DNA of 64,000 nt from Pseudomonas marginalis (GTDB lineage: Bacteria > Pseudomonadota > Gammaproteobacteria > Pseudomonadales > Pseudomonadaceae), in the NCBI RefSeq assembly GCF_008692035.1, contig NZ_VTFG01000001.1, positions 186,001-250,000 on the forward strand, read 5' to 3'. Below, in pieces: positions 52,113-60,635 of the stretch (position 1 is the stretch's first letter; the number at the start of each line of letters is the position of its first letter). The notes under the pieces are model-generated. The model saw only the letters and a program-made list of their open reading frames with translations. It did not search any database and had not been told where the DNA came from. A program made the translations under genes and the position numbers.

Positions 52113-54545
52113 TTAGAAGTCGTAGGCCAGCTTGGTGTACCAGTAGCCGCCGCCGGGGTAGAACGGCGGGTTACCGTAGGGCGCCAAGCCCAGGTTGCTG
52201 TACACGGCGTGCCGGTCGGGGCGCACGTCGAAGATATTGGTGCCGCCGATGCTGACGGTGATCTGGTCGACGAAGGTGTAGCTGACGTCCAGGTCGGTGA
52301 TCCATTTCGCACCGAAGCTGCGGTCGCCGGATGGGTTTACCGCCAGGGTCTTGACCGCACCGTAGCGGCTGGTTTGCAGGTTCACTGCGAGGTCCTCGAC
52401 CTTCCAGTTGGCGCCCAGGATCCATTTGGTCTTGGGCGAGGCTTGGGTGAGATCGCCTTCGCGGTCGCGGCCCACCAGGGTGACGCCGGAGTTGGCCAGC
52501 GCACTCGGGGTGTCCCGTGTGCCTTCGATAGTGGTCTTGTTCCAGTTGAAGCCCAGGCTCCAGCGCACATCGCCCCAGGCATCCAGCGGCGTGGTGTGGT
52601 CGGCGACCACGTCCAGGCCACGGGTGCGGGTATCGAAGGCGTTGGTGTAGTAGTTGACCCAGGTCCCCGAGGGCACGCCTTGGGCGCTGAGGATGCCGTT
52701 GATCACGCCGTTGCCCTGGTCGTAGATATTGCTGGTCAGGGCGATGCGGTCGTCGATGTCGATCAGGTAAGCGTCGGCGGTGACGCTGGTGCGCGGTGCC
52801 GGCTGCCAGGTCAAGCCCAGCCCGAGGTTGCGTGACTTTTCCGGTTTGAGGTCGTCGCCACCCAAGGCCTTGGCCAGGTTGCTGCCCGACGGGGTCAGGC
52901 GGGTCACGGCGGGCACCACGTTGCCGTTCACATCCACGGCCACCCGGTTGTCGGCCACGGTGTAGCCGATCTGCGTCAGCGACGGCGCCCGGAAGCCGGT
53001 GCCGACGGTGCCGCGCACGGCGACGCTGTCGGTCAACTCGTAGCGCGAATTCACTTTGAGGCCGAAGGTGTTGCCCGAGTCGTCATCGTAATGTTCGATC
53101 CGCCCGGCGACGTCGAGAAACCAGCGTTCGGTCAGGTCGAAGCCCAGGTCCAGGTAGCCGGCGTAGTTGTTGCGGATCAGGCTGACTTCATCCTCCGGGC
53201 GAATCGTCACCGCCGCCTGTGCGCCCGATGCCGCCGGGTAGGTGCCGGTGATATAGGCTTCGGGGTCACCGGCGAAAGTGCTGAAATGTTCCCAGCGATG
53301 CTCCAGGCCGGCCGACACTTGCACCGGCGAGGTCAGGTTGAACAGGCTGTCGTAGCGGCGGGTGACGTCCAGATTGTTCACCCACTGCTCGAAACGGAAG
53401 GTGGCCAGGTTGTCGAACCTGGTCGGCGACGCGGTGCCCAGGGACGGGTTGATATTCAGGTCGCTGGAATGGTGGACGTTGTTGCGTCCGTAGGTGGTGC
53501 TCAGGTCCCAGTTCCACTCGGCCGCCTGGCCCTTGCCGCCGAACAGCAGTTGGTAGTCGCGGTCCTTGATGTTGTTCAGCGGGTAGTAGCCGTCGGGGAA
53601 CACCTCGGGCACGGCGGCCCGGCCGGTCGGCAGGCGGAAGTAGTTGGCGGCCTCGGCATCGCGCTCGCCGTAGGTCGAGAACGAGTAGAGCGTCAGGTCT
53701 TCCAGGGGCAGTTCGGCGTTATAGGCGAGGTTGAAGGCTTTCAGGTCCGGGTCGCCGTTCTTGATGGCCACGCGGTCCCAGGCCGCTTCCCTGGCCGGGT
53801 CGTTGAAAGCGCGCACGCTGCTGTCGGCCTTGTCGTTCCAAGAGGCCTCGCCGCGCTTGCGGGCGTCGGCGGAGAGGTGGAAAAAGCCGCCGTCGCCGAG
53901 CTTGAAACCCTGGTCGCCGGCCACCTTGATCGTTTCCCCCTGGCCGGAAAACAACTGGCCGTAACTGGTTTCCAGGTGTCCGCCGCTATTGCCGGCCTTG
54001 AGGATGATATTGATTACCCCGGCCACGGCATCGGAACCGTACTGGGCCGCCGCGCTGTCTTTAAGCACCTCGATATGGTCCACCGAACTGACCGGGATCA
54101 GGTCGATGTCCACCGCATTGGCGCCGCTGTTGTCGATCGACCCGCGCTGGCCGGTGGCGCCGTTGTGTCGGCGTTTGCCGTTGACCAGCACCAGGGTATA
54201 GGCCGGGCCGAGGCTGCGGTTGCTCAGCGGACGCGTCACCGAGTTGTAGCCGGCGATATTGGTGCCGAAGTTGAACGACGGCAGCAGCTTGGCAATCGCC
54301 TCGGACAACTCGGCGCGCCCGGTCTTGAGCAGCTGTTCGCTGTTGATCACGTCAATCGGCGCCGGGCTGTCGGCCACGGTGCGTTGCTGGCCACGCAAAC
54401 CGGTGGAGATCACGGTCACCGTATCGAGCTTGGCCTCGTCGGCGGCGGCCTCGGCGAAGGAGGGTGCGCCGGCCAGCAGCAGGGAACTGGTCAGCAGTGA
54501 CAGGTGGAATCTTCTGCGGGGTAGGGGGGCGGCGATGTCTGGCAT
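52113..54545 (-). CDS. TonB-dependent outer membrane receptor
   Basis: 810 residues: signal peptide to about residue 33 (LLTSSLLLAGAPSFAEA), a TonB-box-like DTVTVIS, a plug domain (APIDVINSEQLLKTG... GSDAVAGVINIILK) and a 22-strand barrel ending in aromatic YTKLAYDF, the correct C-terminal Phe. It heads an operon with a peptide-type ABC importer. Ligand candidates are a peptide, a metallophore or an opine-like compound. No biosynthesis genes lie nearby to decide. No Fur box was recognised in the leader. Confidence 0.92.
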   Translation of the reverse strand: MPDIAAPLPRRRFHLSLLTSSLLLAGAPSFAEAAADEAKLDTVTVISTGLRGQQRTVADSPAPIDVINSEQLLKTGRAELSEAIAKLLPSFNFGTNIAGYNSVTRPLSNRSLGPAYTLVLVNGKRRHNGATGQRGSIDNSGANAVDIDLIPVSSVDHIEVLKDSAAAQYGSDAVAGVINIILKAGNSGGHLETSYGQLFSGQGETIKVAGDQGFKLGDGGFFHLSADARKRGEASWNDKADSSVRAFNDPAREAAWDRVAIKNGDPDLKAFNLAYNAELPLEDLTLYSFSTYGERDAEAANYFRLPTGRAAVPEVFPDGYYPLNNIKDRDYQLLFGGKGQAAEWNWDLSTTYGRNNVHHSSDLNINPSLGTASPTRFDNLATFRFEQWVNNLDVTRRYDSLFNLTSPVQVSAGLEHRWEHFSTFAGDPEAYITGTYPAASGAQAAVTIRPEDEVSLIRNNYAGYLDLGFDLTERWFLDVAGRIEHYDDDSGNTFGLKVNSRYELTDSVAVRGTVGTGFRAPSLTQIGYTVADNRVAVDVNGNVVPAVTRLTPSGSNLAKALGGDDLKPEKSRNLGLGLTWQPAPRTSVTADAYLIDIDDRIALTSNIYDQGNGVINGILSAQGVPSGTWVNYYTNAFDTRTRGLDVVADHTTPLDAWGDVRWSLGFNWNKTTIEGTRDTPSALANSGVTLVGRDREGDLTQASPKTKWILGANWKVEDLAVNLQTSRYGAVKTLAVNPSGDRSFGAKWITDLDVSYTFVDQITVSIGGTNIFDVRPDRHAVYSNLGLAPYGNPPFYPGGGYWYTKLAYDF

Positions 54546-54994
54546 GTCGGAAAGGGTCCATGTAAGCCTGCTGAAGGCTCCTGGTGATCGGGGGTACGTC
54601 CTCCGCCAGGCATGGGGTCGGTGTGTGGAATGAAGATATCCCTATAAAAAACCGTGGGGAAAGTCTTTTTTGGAATAAGCTAATTATTAGATATTGTTAT
54701 CTTGCGAATTTATAAGATCATCTATTTTTATTATGTGCAGGGCCTTGGCGTGGGTTGAGTGTTCGACATCCAAAACATCCACGTGGGGTGGCATGCCGGA
54801 GGCCGGCGTGAGGATTCCTTGCGGCTGAACGTAAATCTTTAGTCTGGCTGGCGCCGGCTGTAAATGAGACTACGATAGTCTCCATCAAGTGCCGGGCAAT
54901 GCTATCCATAGGGTGTTGTTTTTGTGGGCACCCGTTGGGCATACATTCAATTGAATGGGTTTCAGGCTTTTATGGAGCGAGCCAGCACGGACTG
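54546..54994. other. Divergent promoter region of TonB receptor and PAS kinase
   Basis: No gene is seen here. The stretch 54630-54735 is strongly AT-rich and holds ATCTT...AAGAT dyads (near 54700), so the receptor promoter is probably there. The part nearer the kinase (54750-54990) is GC-typical. Confidence 0.45.
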
Positions 54995-55051
54995 ATGAAG
55001 TATTTACGCTGGGTTTTTCATCGTAAGCGTGAACGCATGCAGGAGCGGTAA
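54995..55051 (+). CDS. Possible 18-residue leader peptide
   Basis: ATG at 54995 opens a frame MKYLRWVFHRKRERMQER that stops in TAATG, overlapping the kinase start at 55051. The peptide is very basic. Its Shine-Dalgarno is weak. The kinase has its own AGGAG inside this frame. It could couple translation, but chance is not excluded. Confidence 0.25.
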   Translation: MKYLRWVFHRKRERMQER

Positions 55052-57924
55052 TGGCAGACAAGGATGTGCTGCAAACCCTTGAAGGTGTGCTGGATTGCCT
55101 GTCGGGCGCGGTTGTGGTCCTGGATCGATCTGCCCGGGTCGTGTTGGGCAACCCTGGGTTTTCAAGGTTGCAGTGCCAGAACGGCGTCCCTCCCGAGACG
55201 ACCACTGAGTTTCTCTCCTTGCTGCGCCCCCAGGACAGCCGGCTTTTTTATGCGGCACTGGAAAAGGCCGATGGGCGATCCCGGGTGTGTTTCGAGGCGA
55301 CCGCGAGGCAGTCCGGCCGGTTGAACCTGTCGATGACACCGTGGCGCGACGACTATTTTATTGTTGAAATCCTTCCCCTGCCTGGGCCCCCAACCGCGCA
55401 TTCCCACAGCGAGCGCTTCTCCGAGATCCCCCTTGAAGCCATTTTCGATTCCTCCGGCACCGGCTTGGCGCTTGTGTCACTGGACGGTCGTTGGCTGAGG
55501 GCCAACAGCGTCATTTGCAGGCTGCTTGGCTACAGCGAGGCACAGCTGCAAAACACCACGTTCATGGCATTGACCCACCCCGAAGACCGCGAAGTGGGCA
55601 AGCAGCTGATAGAAGAGTTGAAGGGCGGTACACGGCAGGGCGCCACCTTGCATAAACGCTACATCCACCACGACGGCCAGGTTGTCTGGGTGCGCCTGAC
55701 CGTGGGGCTGGTGCGGGACGACCAGGGGCAGCCGATCTGTTTTGTCTCCCAGCTGGAAGACATCACCGAGAACTGGCAGCTTCGCGAAACCTTGCTGGGC
55801 AGCGAGCTGAAATTCCTCACCCTGGCGGAGAATTCACCCAACATCATTGTGCGCTACGATCGCAACCTGTCGCGTACGTACGTCAACCCGACGTTCCTGC
55901 TCTTGACCGGCATGTCTTATGACGAAGCCATAGGCGCCGGCCCCGAGGAGCAGCCCGGCGATTACCTCGACCATCTGCGCCATGTGGCATCCACAGGCCA
56001 GACCGCTCAATTCCTCAACAGTTGGCCGGCCGGCCCCGGTGGTGAAGCGGTGAGTTGTGTCGTCAGCCTGATGGCTGAGCGCAGCCCATCCGGTGAGGTG
56101 GCAGGCGTGCTGGCACTGGCCCACGACATCACTGAGTTGCGCAAACAGCAAGTGCTTGAGGACGCACGTCTGCGCATCTTCGAAACAATGGCCACGGGCG
56201 CCTCACTGGACGAAACCCTGGGGTTGCTGGTGAGTTATCTTCAACTGGCCTTGCCTCACTGCTCCTGTGGCGTCGTGCTTGCTGACCCGCAAAGCCCCGG
56301 CTCGGGGGAGTCCATGGCTTCTTCCCCAGGCTGGTACGAGCCCATCCTCGGCAATCAGGGGCAGGTCCTTGGGGCTTTCGCGTTGTCGCGCTCACCCGGT
56401 TCTGCGCTGGACGAGAGCGACCGGCAGCGCGTGCGCCAGACCTGTCACATTGCCGCGATTGCCATCGAGCGCTGGCGCTCCGAATCCTTGCTCAGGGAGC
56501 GCGAGCGCCGCTACCGGGATATTTTCGACCATACCCTGGACATGTTGTGCCTGCTGGAGGCTGCGCCACGGGGTGAGCTGCGCTGTGTCGAGGTCAATCC
56601 GGCCCTGTTGCAGGTGCTTGGGAAACCCCATGGCGAGGTTATTGGCGAGACGCTGGCGTCGATATTTGGCCGGCTCAACGCGGAAAGAATCCAGACCCTC
56701 CATGACCAATGCAGGGCCGCCGAACGGGTGGTGGAGTCTGAGGAGAGCATGGTGCTGCGCAACGAAGTGCGCAACCTGCACTTTACCCTGGTGCCGGTGG
56801 CCGACTCGGGGCGCGAGGGCCAGCGGGTGTTGGTGATCGGTCGTGATGTGACCCATTTGACCCGGGCCCGGCAGAAAGAACTGGAACGCCAGCACGACAT
56901 CAACGCCCTGGTGGAAAACAGCCCGGACGCCGTCGCGCGCTTGAGTGTTTTCGGGGAGGTGCTCTACGTCAATGCGCAGTTGCGAAAATGGGTGGGCGGG
57001 GCCTGGCCGGAACTGATGGGCATGCCCATGGATGAAGTGGTGCCGCTGAACGCCCAGTCCCAGCTTTTTCGAGAATTGGTGGCCCAGGTGATTCGCCAGA
57101 ACAAAGCCACGGAACAGGAGTTCTTATTGTCGGGTTTGAAAACCGCGCCCAAGGTGGTGTTGATCCACTTTGTTCCCGAGGTCGACGGCCAGCGGGTCGT
57201 CAGCGTGCTGGCCGTCGGGCGCGATATTTCCAAGCTGCGCGCGGCGGAGCGGCGCCTGGCCAATTCCAACGCGCAATTACGCGACCTGTCGACCCGCCGG
57301 GAAACGGCGCGGGAAGAGGAACGCAAACTGATTGCCCGGGAGATCCATGACGAACTGGGGCAGCACCTGACGGCGCTGCGCATGGGCATCTCGTTGCTGA
57401 GGTTTCAGTTCGGCACCGATACGCCTGAACTCACCCCTCAGGTCGAGCGGTTGATGGCGCTGACCGACAAGACCATCCAGGTGGTGCGCAACGTGTCCAC
57501 GAGCCTGCGCCCCTCCGCGCTGAACCTGGGGCTGGTGTCCGGTCTTGAATGGCTGACAGCCGAATTCGTCACCCTGACCCAGGTCCCCTGTGCGTTGAAC
57601 CTGCCGCTGATTGCCCTGACCCTTCCGGATACCCACGTGACCGCAGCGTTTCGCATCGTGCAGGAATCGCTGACCAATATCGCGCGTTATGCCGAAGCGA
57701 CGCAGGTCAGCGTCACCCTGAGCCCGCAGGAGACCCACTGGGTGCTCGAGGTCCAGGACAACGGCAAGGGCTTTGACCCGGATGCCGTCGGCCGCCAGAC
57801 CCTGGGCTTGGCCGGCATGCGTGAGCGCGGCCTGATGCTGGGCGGCAAAGTGATCATTTTCAGTCATCCTGGGCAGGGCACTACGGTCCAGGCGTTCATT
57901 CCGATGCACAAGGATAGGTATTGA
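55051..57924 (+). CDS. Multi-PAS NarL-type sensor histidine kinase
   Basis: 957 residues with no membrane segment, so cytoplasmic sensing. About five PAS modules occupy the first 735 residues (for example LSGAVVVLDRSARVVLGNPG, GLALVSLDGRWLRANSVICR, YRDIFDHTLDMLCLLEAAP), with a GAF-like part near 370-480. HisKA_3 follows (LIAREIHDELGQHLTALRMG, His near 767), then HATPase (EVQDNGKGFDPDAVG, TLGLAGMRERGLMLGG). It overlaps the regulator start by one base (TGATG). AGGAG precedes the ATG. Confidence 0.92.
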   Translation: MADKDVLQTLEGVLDCLSGAVVVLDRSARVVLGNPGFSRLQCQNGVPPETTTEFLSLLRPQDSRLFYAALEKADGRSRVCFEATARQSGRLNLSMTPWRDDYFIVEILPLPGPPTAHSHSERFSEIPLEAIFDSSGTGLALVSLDGRWLRANSVICRLLGYSEAQLQNTTFMALTHPEDREVGKQLIEELKGGTRQGATLHKRYIHHDGQVVWVRLTVGLVRDDQGQPICFVSQLEDITENWQLRETLLGSELKFLTLAENSPNIIVRYDRNLSRTYVNPTFLLLTGMSYDEAIGAGPEEQPGDYLDHLRHVASTGQTAQFLNSWPAGPGGEAVSCVVSLMAERSPSGEVAGVLALAHDITELRKQQVLEDARLRIFETMATGASLDETLGLLVSYLQLALPHCSCGVVLADPQSPGSGESMASSPGWYEPILGNQGQVLGAFALSRSPGSALDESDRQRVRQTCHIAAIAIERWRSESLLRERERRYRDIFDHTLDMLCLLEAAPRGELRCVEVNPALLQVLGKPHGEVIGETLASIFGRLNAERIQTLHDQCRAAERVVESEESMVLRNEVRNLHFTLVPVADSGREGQRVLVIGRDVTHLTRARQKELERQHDINALVENSPDAVARLSVFGEVLYVNAQLRKWVGGAWPELMGMPMDEVVPLNAQSQLFRELVAQVIRQNKATEQEFLLSGLKTAPKVVLIHFVPEVDGQRVVSVLAVGRDISKLRAAERRLANSNAQLRDLSTRRETAREEERKLIAREIHDELGQHLTALRMGISLLRFQFGTDTPELTPQVERLMALTDKTIQVVRNVSTSLRPSALNLGLVSGLEWLTAEFVTLTQVPCALNLPLIALTLPDTHVTAAFRIVQESLTNIARYAEATQVSVTLSPQETHWVLEVQDNGKGFDPDAVGRQTLGLAGMRERGLMLGGKVIIFSHPGQGTTVQAFIPMHKDRY

Positions 57925-58553
57925 TGATTCGCATGCTGATCGCCGATGACCACACCATCATGCGCGAAGGGCTCAAGCAACTGTTCTCGCTGGTCGCCGA
58001 CGTGCAGGTGGTGGCCGAAGCCGAGAGTGGCACGCAACTGATCGAACTGTTGCGCCAGGTCGAGATCGACCTGCTGCTGCTCGACATGAATATGCCGGGT
58101 ATCAGCGGCGAGATTCTGATTGCGCGCCTGCATACCCAATACCCGAAACTGCCGATTCTGGTGTTGAGCATGCATAACGAAATCCATATCGCGCAACGGG
58201 CATTACGCGCCGGTGCACTGGGCTACCTGACCAAGGATCGCGATCCCGAAACCCTGTTGGTCGCGATGCGTCGAGTGGTCAGTGGCCAACGCTACCTCGA
58301 CCCCGGGCTGGCGGAACAGATCGCGCTGCAAAGCAGTGGCTTGAAGCAGCAGACCTTTGTCGAGAGTTTGTCCGATCGCGAGTTCCAGATCCTGCGCCTG
58401 CTGGCGCACGGCATGAGCGTCAACCAGATCGCCGAGCAGTTGGTCATCAGTAACAAGACGGTCAGCACCCATAAGACCCGGCTGATGGAAAAGATGGGGT
58501 TCTCCTCCACCGCCGACATTGTGCGTTTCGCCATGACCCTGGGTATTTCGTGA
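57924..58553 (+). CDS. NarL/LuxR-family response regulator
   Basis: 209 residues: receiver with D54 (LLLLDMNMPGISG) and LuxR HTH near 143-205 (LSDREFQILRLLAHGMSVNQ). Start is ATG 57924, joined to the kinase stop by TGATG, so they are a translationally coupled pair. The inverted repeat at 58564-58617 directly downstream is a candidate binding site. Confidence 0.92.
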   Translation: MIRMLIADDHTIMREGLKQLFSLVADVQVVAEAESGTQLIELLRQVEIDLLLLDMNMPGISGEILIARLHTQYPKLPILVLSMHNEIHIAQRALRAGALGYLTKDRDPETLLVAMRRVVSGQRYLDPGLAEQIALQSSGLKQQTFVESLSDREFQILRLLAHGMSVNQIAEQLVISNKTVSTHKTRLMEKMGFSSTADIVRFAMTLGIS

Positions 58554-58563
58554 AGCGTGTACG

Positions 58564-58617
58564 GGGGTAGGGATTTTCCTAGGCGGTTTTCCAGGATCCC
58601 TACCCCAGAATAGGGAT
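58564..58617. promoter_or_regulatory. Triple TAGGGAT motif before the chemosensory cluster
   Basis: GGGGTAGGGAT (58564-58574) and ATCCCTACCCC (58596-58606) are perfect 11-bp inverted arms, and a third copy, TAGGGAT, follows at 58611-58617. The arrangement suggests cooperative binding by a dimeric regulator, with the NarL-type protein encoded just upstream as first candidate. There is no T-run, so terminator function is less likely. Confidence 0.5.
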
Positions 58618-58716
58618 GCTCCGATGGTGGCAGTGCCATTATCGGGCCAGTATCTCTTTCAAGCAGTCGAATGGCCGGTCAGGTCGTGACGACATGCCTT
58701 GACAGGGAGACAGACC

Positions 58717-59898
58717 GTGAGCGCACCGACACCACCCCCTTCCGCTGCTTTGACCCTGTTTCCGGTTGCGTTCGCGGGCCTGCTGGGCGGGCTTGCGATT
58801 GCCTGGAGCGAGCGCTTCAGCATCGGGGCGCTGGCCGCCGGCGGCGCGGTGTTGGCGTTGTGTATCGGCATGGGCCTGTGGGCAAACGGCAGGAGCCGGG
58901 CGCAGTGGAGGGGCCTGCAGCAGCTCGATCAACAGGCATCCATTGCTCCGGCACTGGCCGTCGATAACGGCCTGGCACAGGTGTGCGTCAGCGTGCTGCC
59001 GATCTGGTCGCGGCAGATAGAAGCGGCGCGTTCGATCAGTGAAACCTCGATTCTCAGCCTCAGCGAGCGTTTTGGCACGCTGTCATCCAACATCAGCCAC
59101 AGCGTCTCCAGCAATGGCGGCCAGGACGCTTCGCAACAATTGGTCGACTTGCTGGAGGTCGGCCAGGCCGACCTCAACTCCATCGTCATGGCCCTGCGCG
59201 CCGCGCTCACCAATAAGGAGAATGAGCTCAAGGAAGTCATGCAGCTCTCGAGCTTCACCGAGCAGCTTCAGCAGATGGCCAAGTTTGTCGGTGACATCGC
59301 CAGTCAAACCAACCTGCTTGCCCTCAACGCGGCTATCGAGGCTGCGCGAGCCGGGGAGGCGGGGCGAGGGTTTGCGGTGGTCGCCGATGAAGTGCGCAAG
59401 TTGTCGAGCATGTCCGGCGAGACCGGGCGCAAGATCAGCGAAACCGTGATCACCGTCAACGCCGCCATCGCCCGCACGGTGCAGATGTCCCGCCACCACG
59501 CCGAACAAGACACCCTGACCCTCGCCGATTCGGAGCGCGTGGTGTCGGAGGTTATCGAACATTTTCGCACGACCGCCCAGACCATTGTGCGCAACAGCCA
59601 TGACCTGCAGCAGCAGAGCGCCAACGTCGCCGACGAGATTGCCCAGGTGCTGGTTGCCCTGCAGTTCCAGGACCGCGTCAGCCAGATGCTGACCTTGATT
59701 ACCCGCGACCTCGACAAATTGCAGCAGCAGTTGGACGAACGTCATGAGTCGAGCCTCAGCGGACAGTCCCTGGCGCCAATGAGCAGTGACCGTTGGCTGC
59801 AGGAGCTGTCAACGGCCTACACCATGCCGGAGCAGCACGCCATTCATGGTGGTAAAGCGCCTGCCCAGGCCGATGCCAACGAAATCACGTTTTTCTAG
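58717..59898 (+). CDS. Methyl-accepting chemotaxis protein without sensor domain
   Basis: 393 residues from GTG 58717 (AGGGAGA six bases upstream). Two membrane helices (about 11-30 and 36-56) are joined by only five residues (SERFS), so there is no periplasmic sensor. The cytoplasmic signalling tip is standard: [20 protein letters not shown] then [14 protein letters not shown]. No HAMP is evident. The end ANEITFF is aromatic and could act in adaptation-enzyme docking. It opens a cluster with CheY, STAS and CheA genes. Confidence 0.88.
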   Translation: MSAPTPPPSAALTLFPVAFAGLLGGLAIAWSERFSIGALAAGGAVLALCIGMGLWANGRSRAQWRGLQQLDQQASIAPALAVDNGLAQVCVSVLPIWSRQIEAARSISETSILSLSERFGTLSSNISHSVSSNGGQDASQQLVDLLEVGQADLNSIVMALRAALTNKENELKEVMQLSSFTEQLQQMAKFVGDIASQTNLLALNAAIEAARAGEAGRGFAVVADEVRKLSSMSGETGRKISETVITVNAAIARTVQMSRHHAEQDTLTLADSERVVSEVIEHFRTTAQTIVRNSHDLQQQSANVADEIAQVLVALQFQDRVSQMLTLITRDLDKLQQQLDERHESSLSGQSLAPMSSDRWLQELSTAYTMPEQHAIHGGKAPAQADANEITFF

Positions 59899-59911
59899 AG
59901 GAGTTTTTCCG

Positions 59912-60280
59912 ATGAGCAAGACCATTCTGATCGTCGACGACTCGGCCTCCATCCGCCAGGTGGTGAGCATCACCCTCAAAGGCGCCGGTTACGACGTGAT
60001 CGAAGGCTGTGATGGCAAAGACGCCCTGAGCAAACTGGACGGCCGCAAAATCCACCTGATTGTCAGTGACGTGAACATGCCCAACATGGATGGCCTCAGT
60101 TTCGTCAAGGCGGCCAAGCTGTTGCCGGCCTACAAGTTCACGCCGGTCATCATGCTGACCACCGAAGCCAGCGATGCGATGAAGCAGCAAGGCCAGGCCT
60201 CCGGCGCCAAGGCCTGGATGGTCAAGCCCTTCCAGCCTGCGCAAATGCTGACCGCCGTCTCCAAGTTGATCCTGCCATAG
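59912..60280 (+). CDS. CheY-like single-domain response regulator
   Basis: 122 residues: acid pair D9/D10 (ILIVDDSAS), phospho-acceptor D53 (IVSDVNMPNMDG), T83-T84 (MLTTEAS) and K105 (MVKPFQP) are all present. There is no output domain, so it acts by protein contact. GAGGAG precedes the ATG. It is 13 bases downstream of the MCP gene in the chemosensory cluster. Confidence 0.92.
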   Translation: MSKTILIVDDSASIRQVVSITLKGAGYDVIEGCDGKDALSKLDGRKIHLIVSDVNMPNMDGLSFVKAAKLLPAYKFTPVIMLTTEASDAMKQQGQASGAKAWMVKPFQPAQMLTAVSKLILP

Positions 60281-60313
60281 CGATGACCAGCGACCGCTGG
60301 CCAGGAGGTTTAC

Positions 60314-60631
60314 ATGAAAAGCGCCGTCCCGATGCTACGTCGAATCCAGGTCATGGAAGGCCCCCTGACGATCTACACGGCTGCCGAGCAAAAGGACGTG
60401 CTGTTGTCGTTGTTTCCCCTGGCCCATGAAGTGGAGTTGGACCTGTCCAGTGTCGATGAACTCGACAGTGCCGGTTTGCAGCTGTTGATCCTCATCAAGC
60501 GCGAGTCTCTCAAGGAAGGCACCCAGTTGTTGCTGAGCAACCCCAGTTCGACGGTGAGCGAAGCTTTTCGCCTCAGCGGCCTTGACGACTACTTCACCAA
60601 TGCGAGTTTCACCCAGTCGGTCGGAGCGTAA
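60314..60631 (+). CDS. STAS-domain protein (anti-sigma factor antagonist type)
   Basis: 105 residues of STAS fold, with the phospho-site region DLSSVDELDSAGLQLLILI. In partner-switching systems the Ser of DSAG is phosphorylated by a kinase, but no RsbW/SpoIIAB kinase lies here. The gene sits between CheY and CheA, an arrangement I recall from some non-flagellar chemosensory clusters. A perfect AGGAGG precedes the start. Confidence 0.9.
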   Translation: MKSAVPMLRRIQVMEGPLTIYTAAEQKDVLLSLFPLAHEVELDLSSVDELDSAGLQLLILIKRESLKEGTQLLLSNPSSTVSEAFRLSGLDDYFTNASFTQSVGA

Positions 60632-60635
60632 GCGT

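Noticed and set aside
58564..58606. NarL heptamer pair (TACYYMT) in the TAGGGAT site
   Set aside because: The TACCCC arms resemble NarL heptamers only partly and point the wrong way for the 7-2-7 arrangement, so no NarL-type consensus is claimed.
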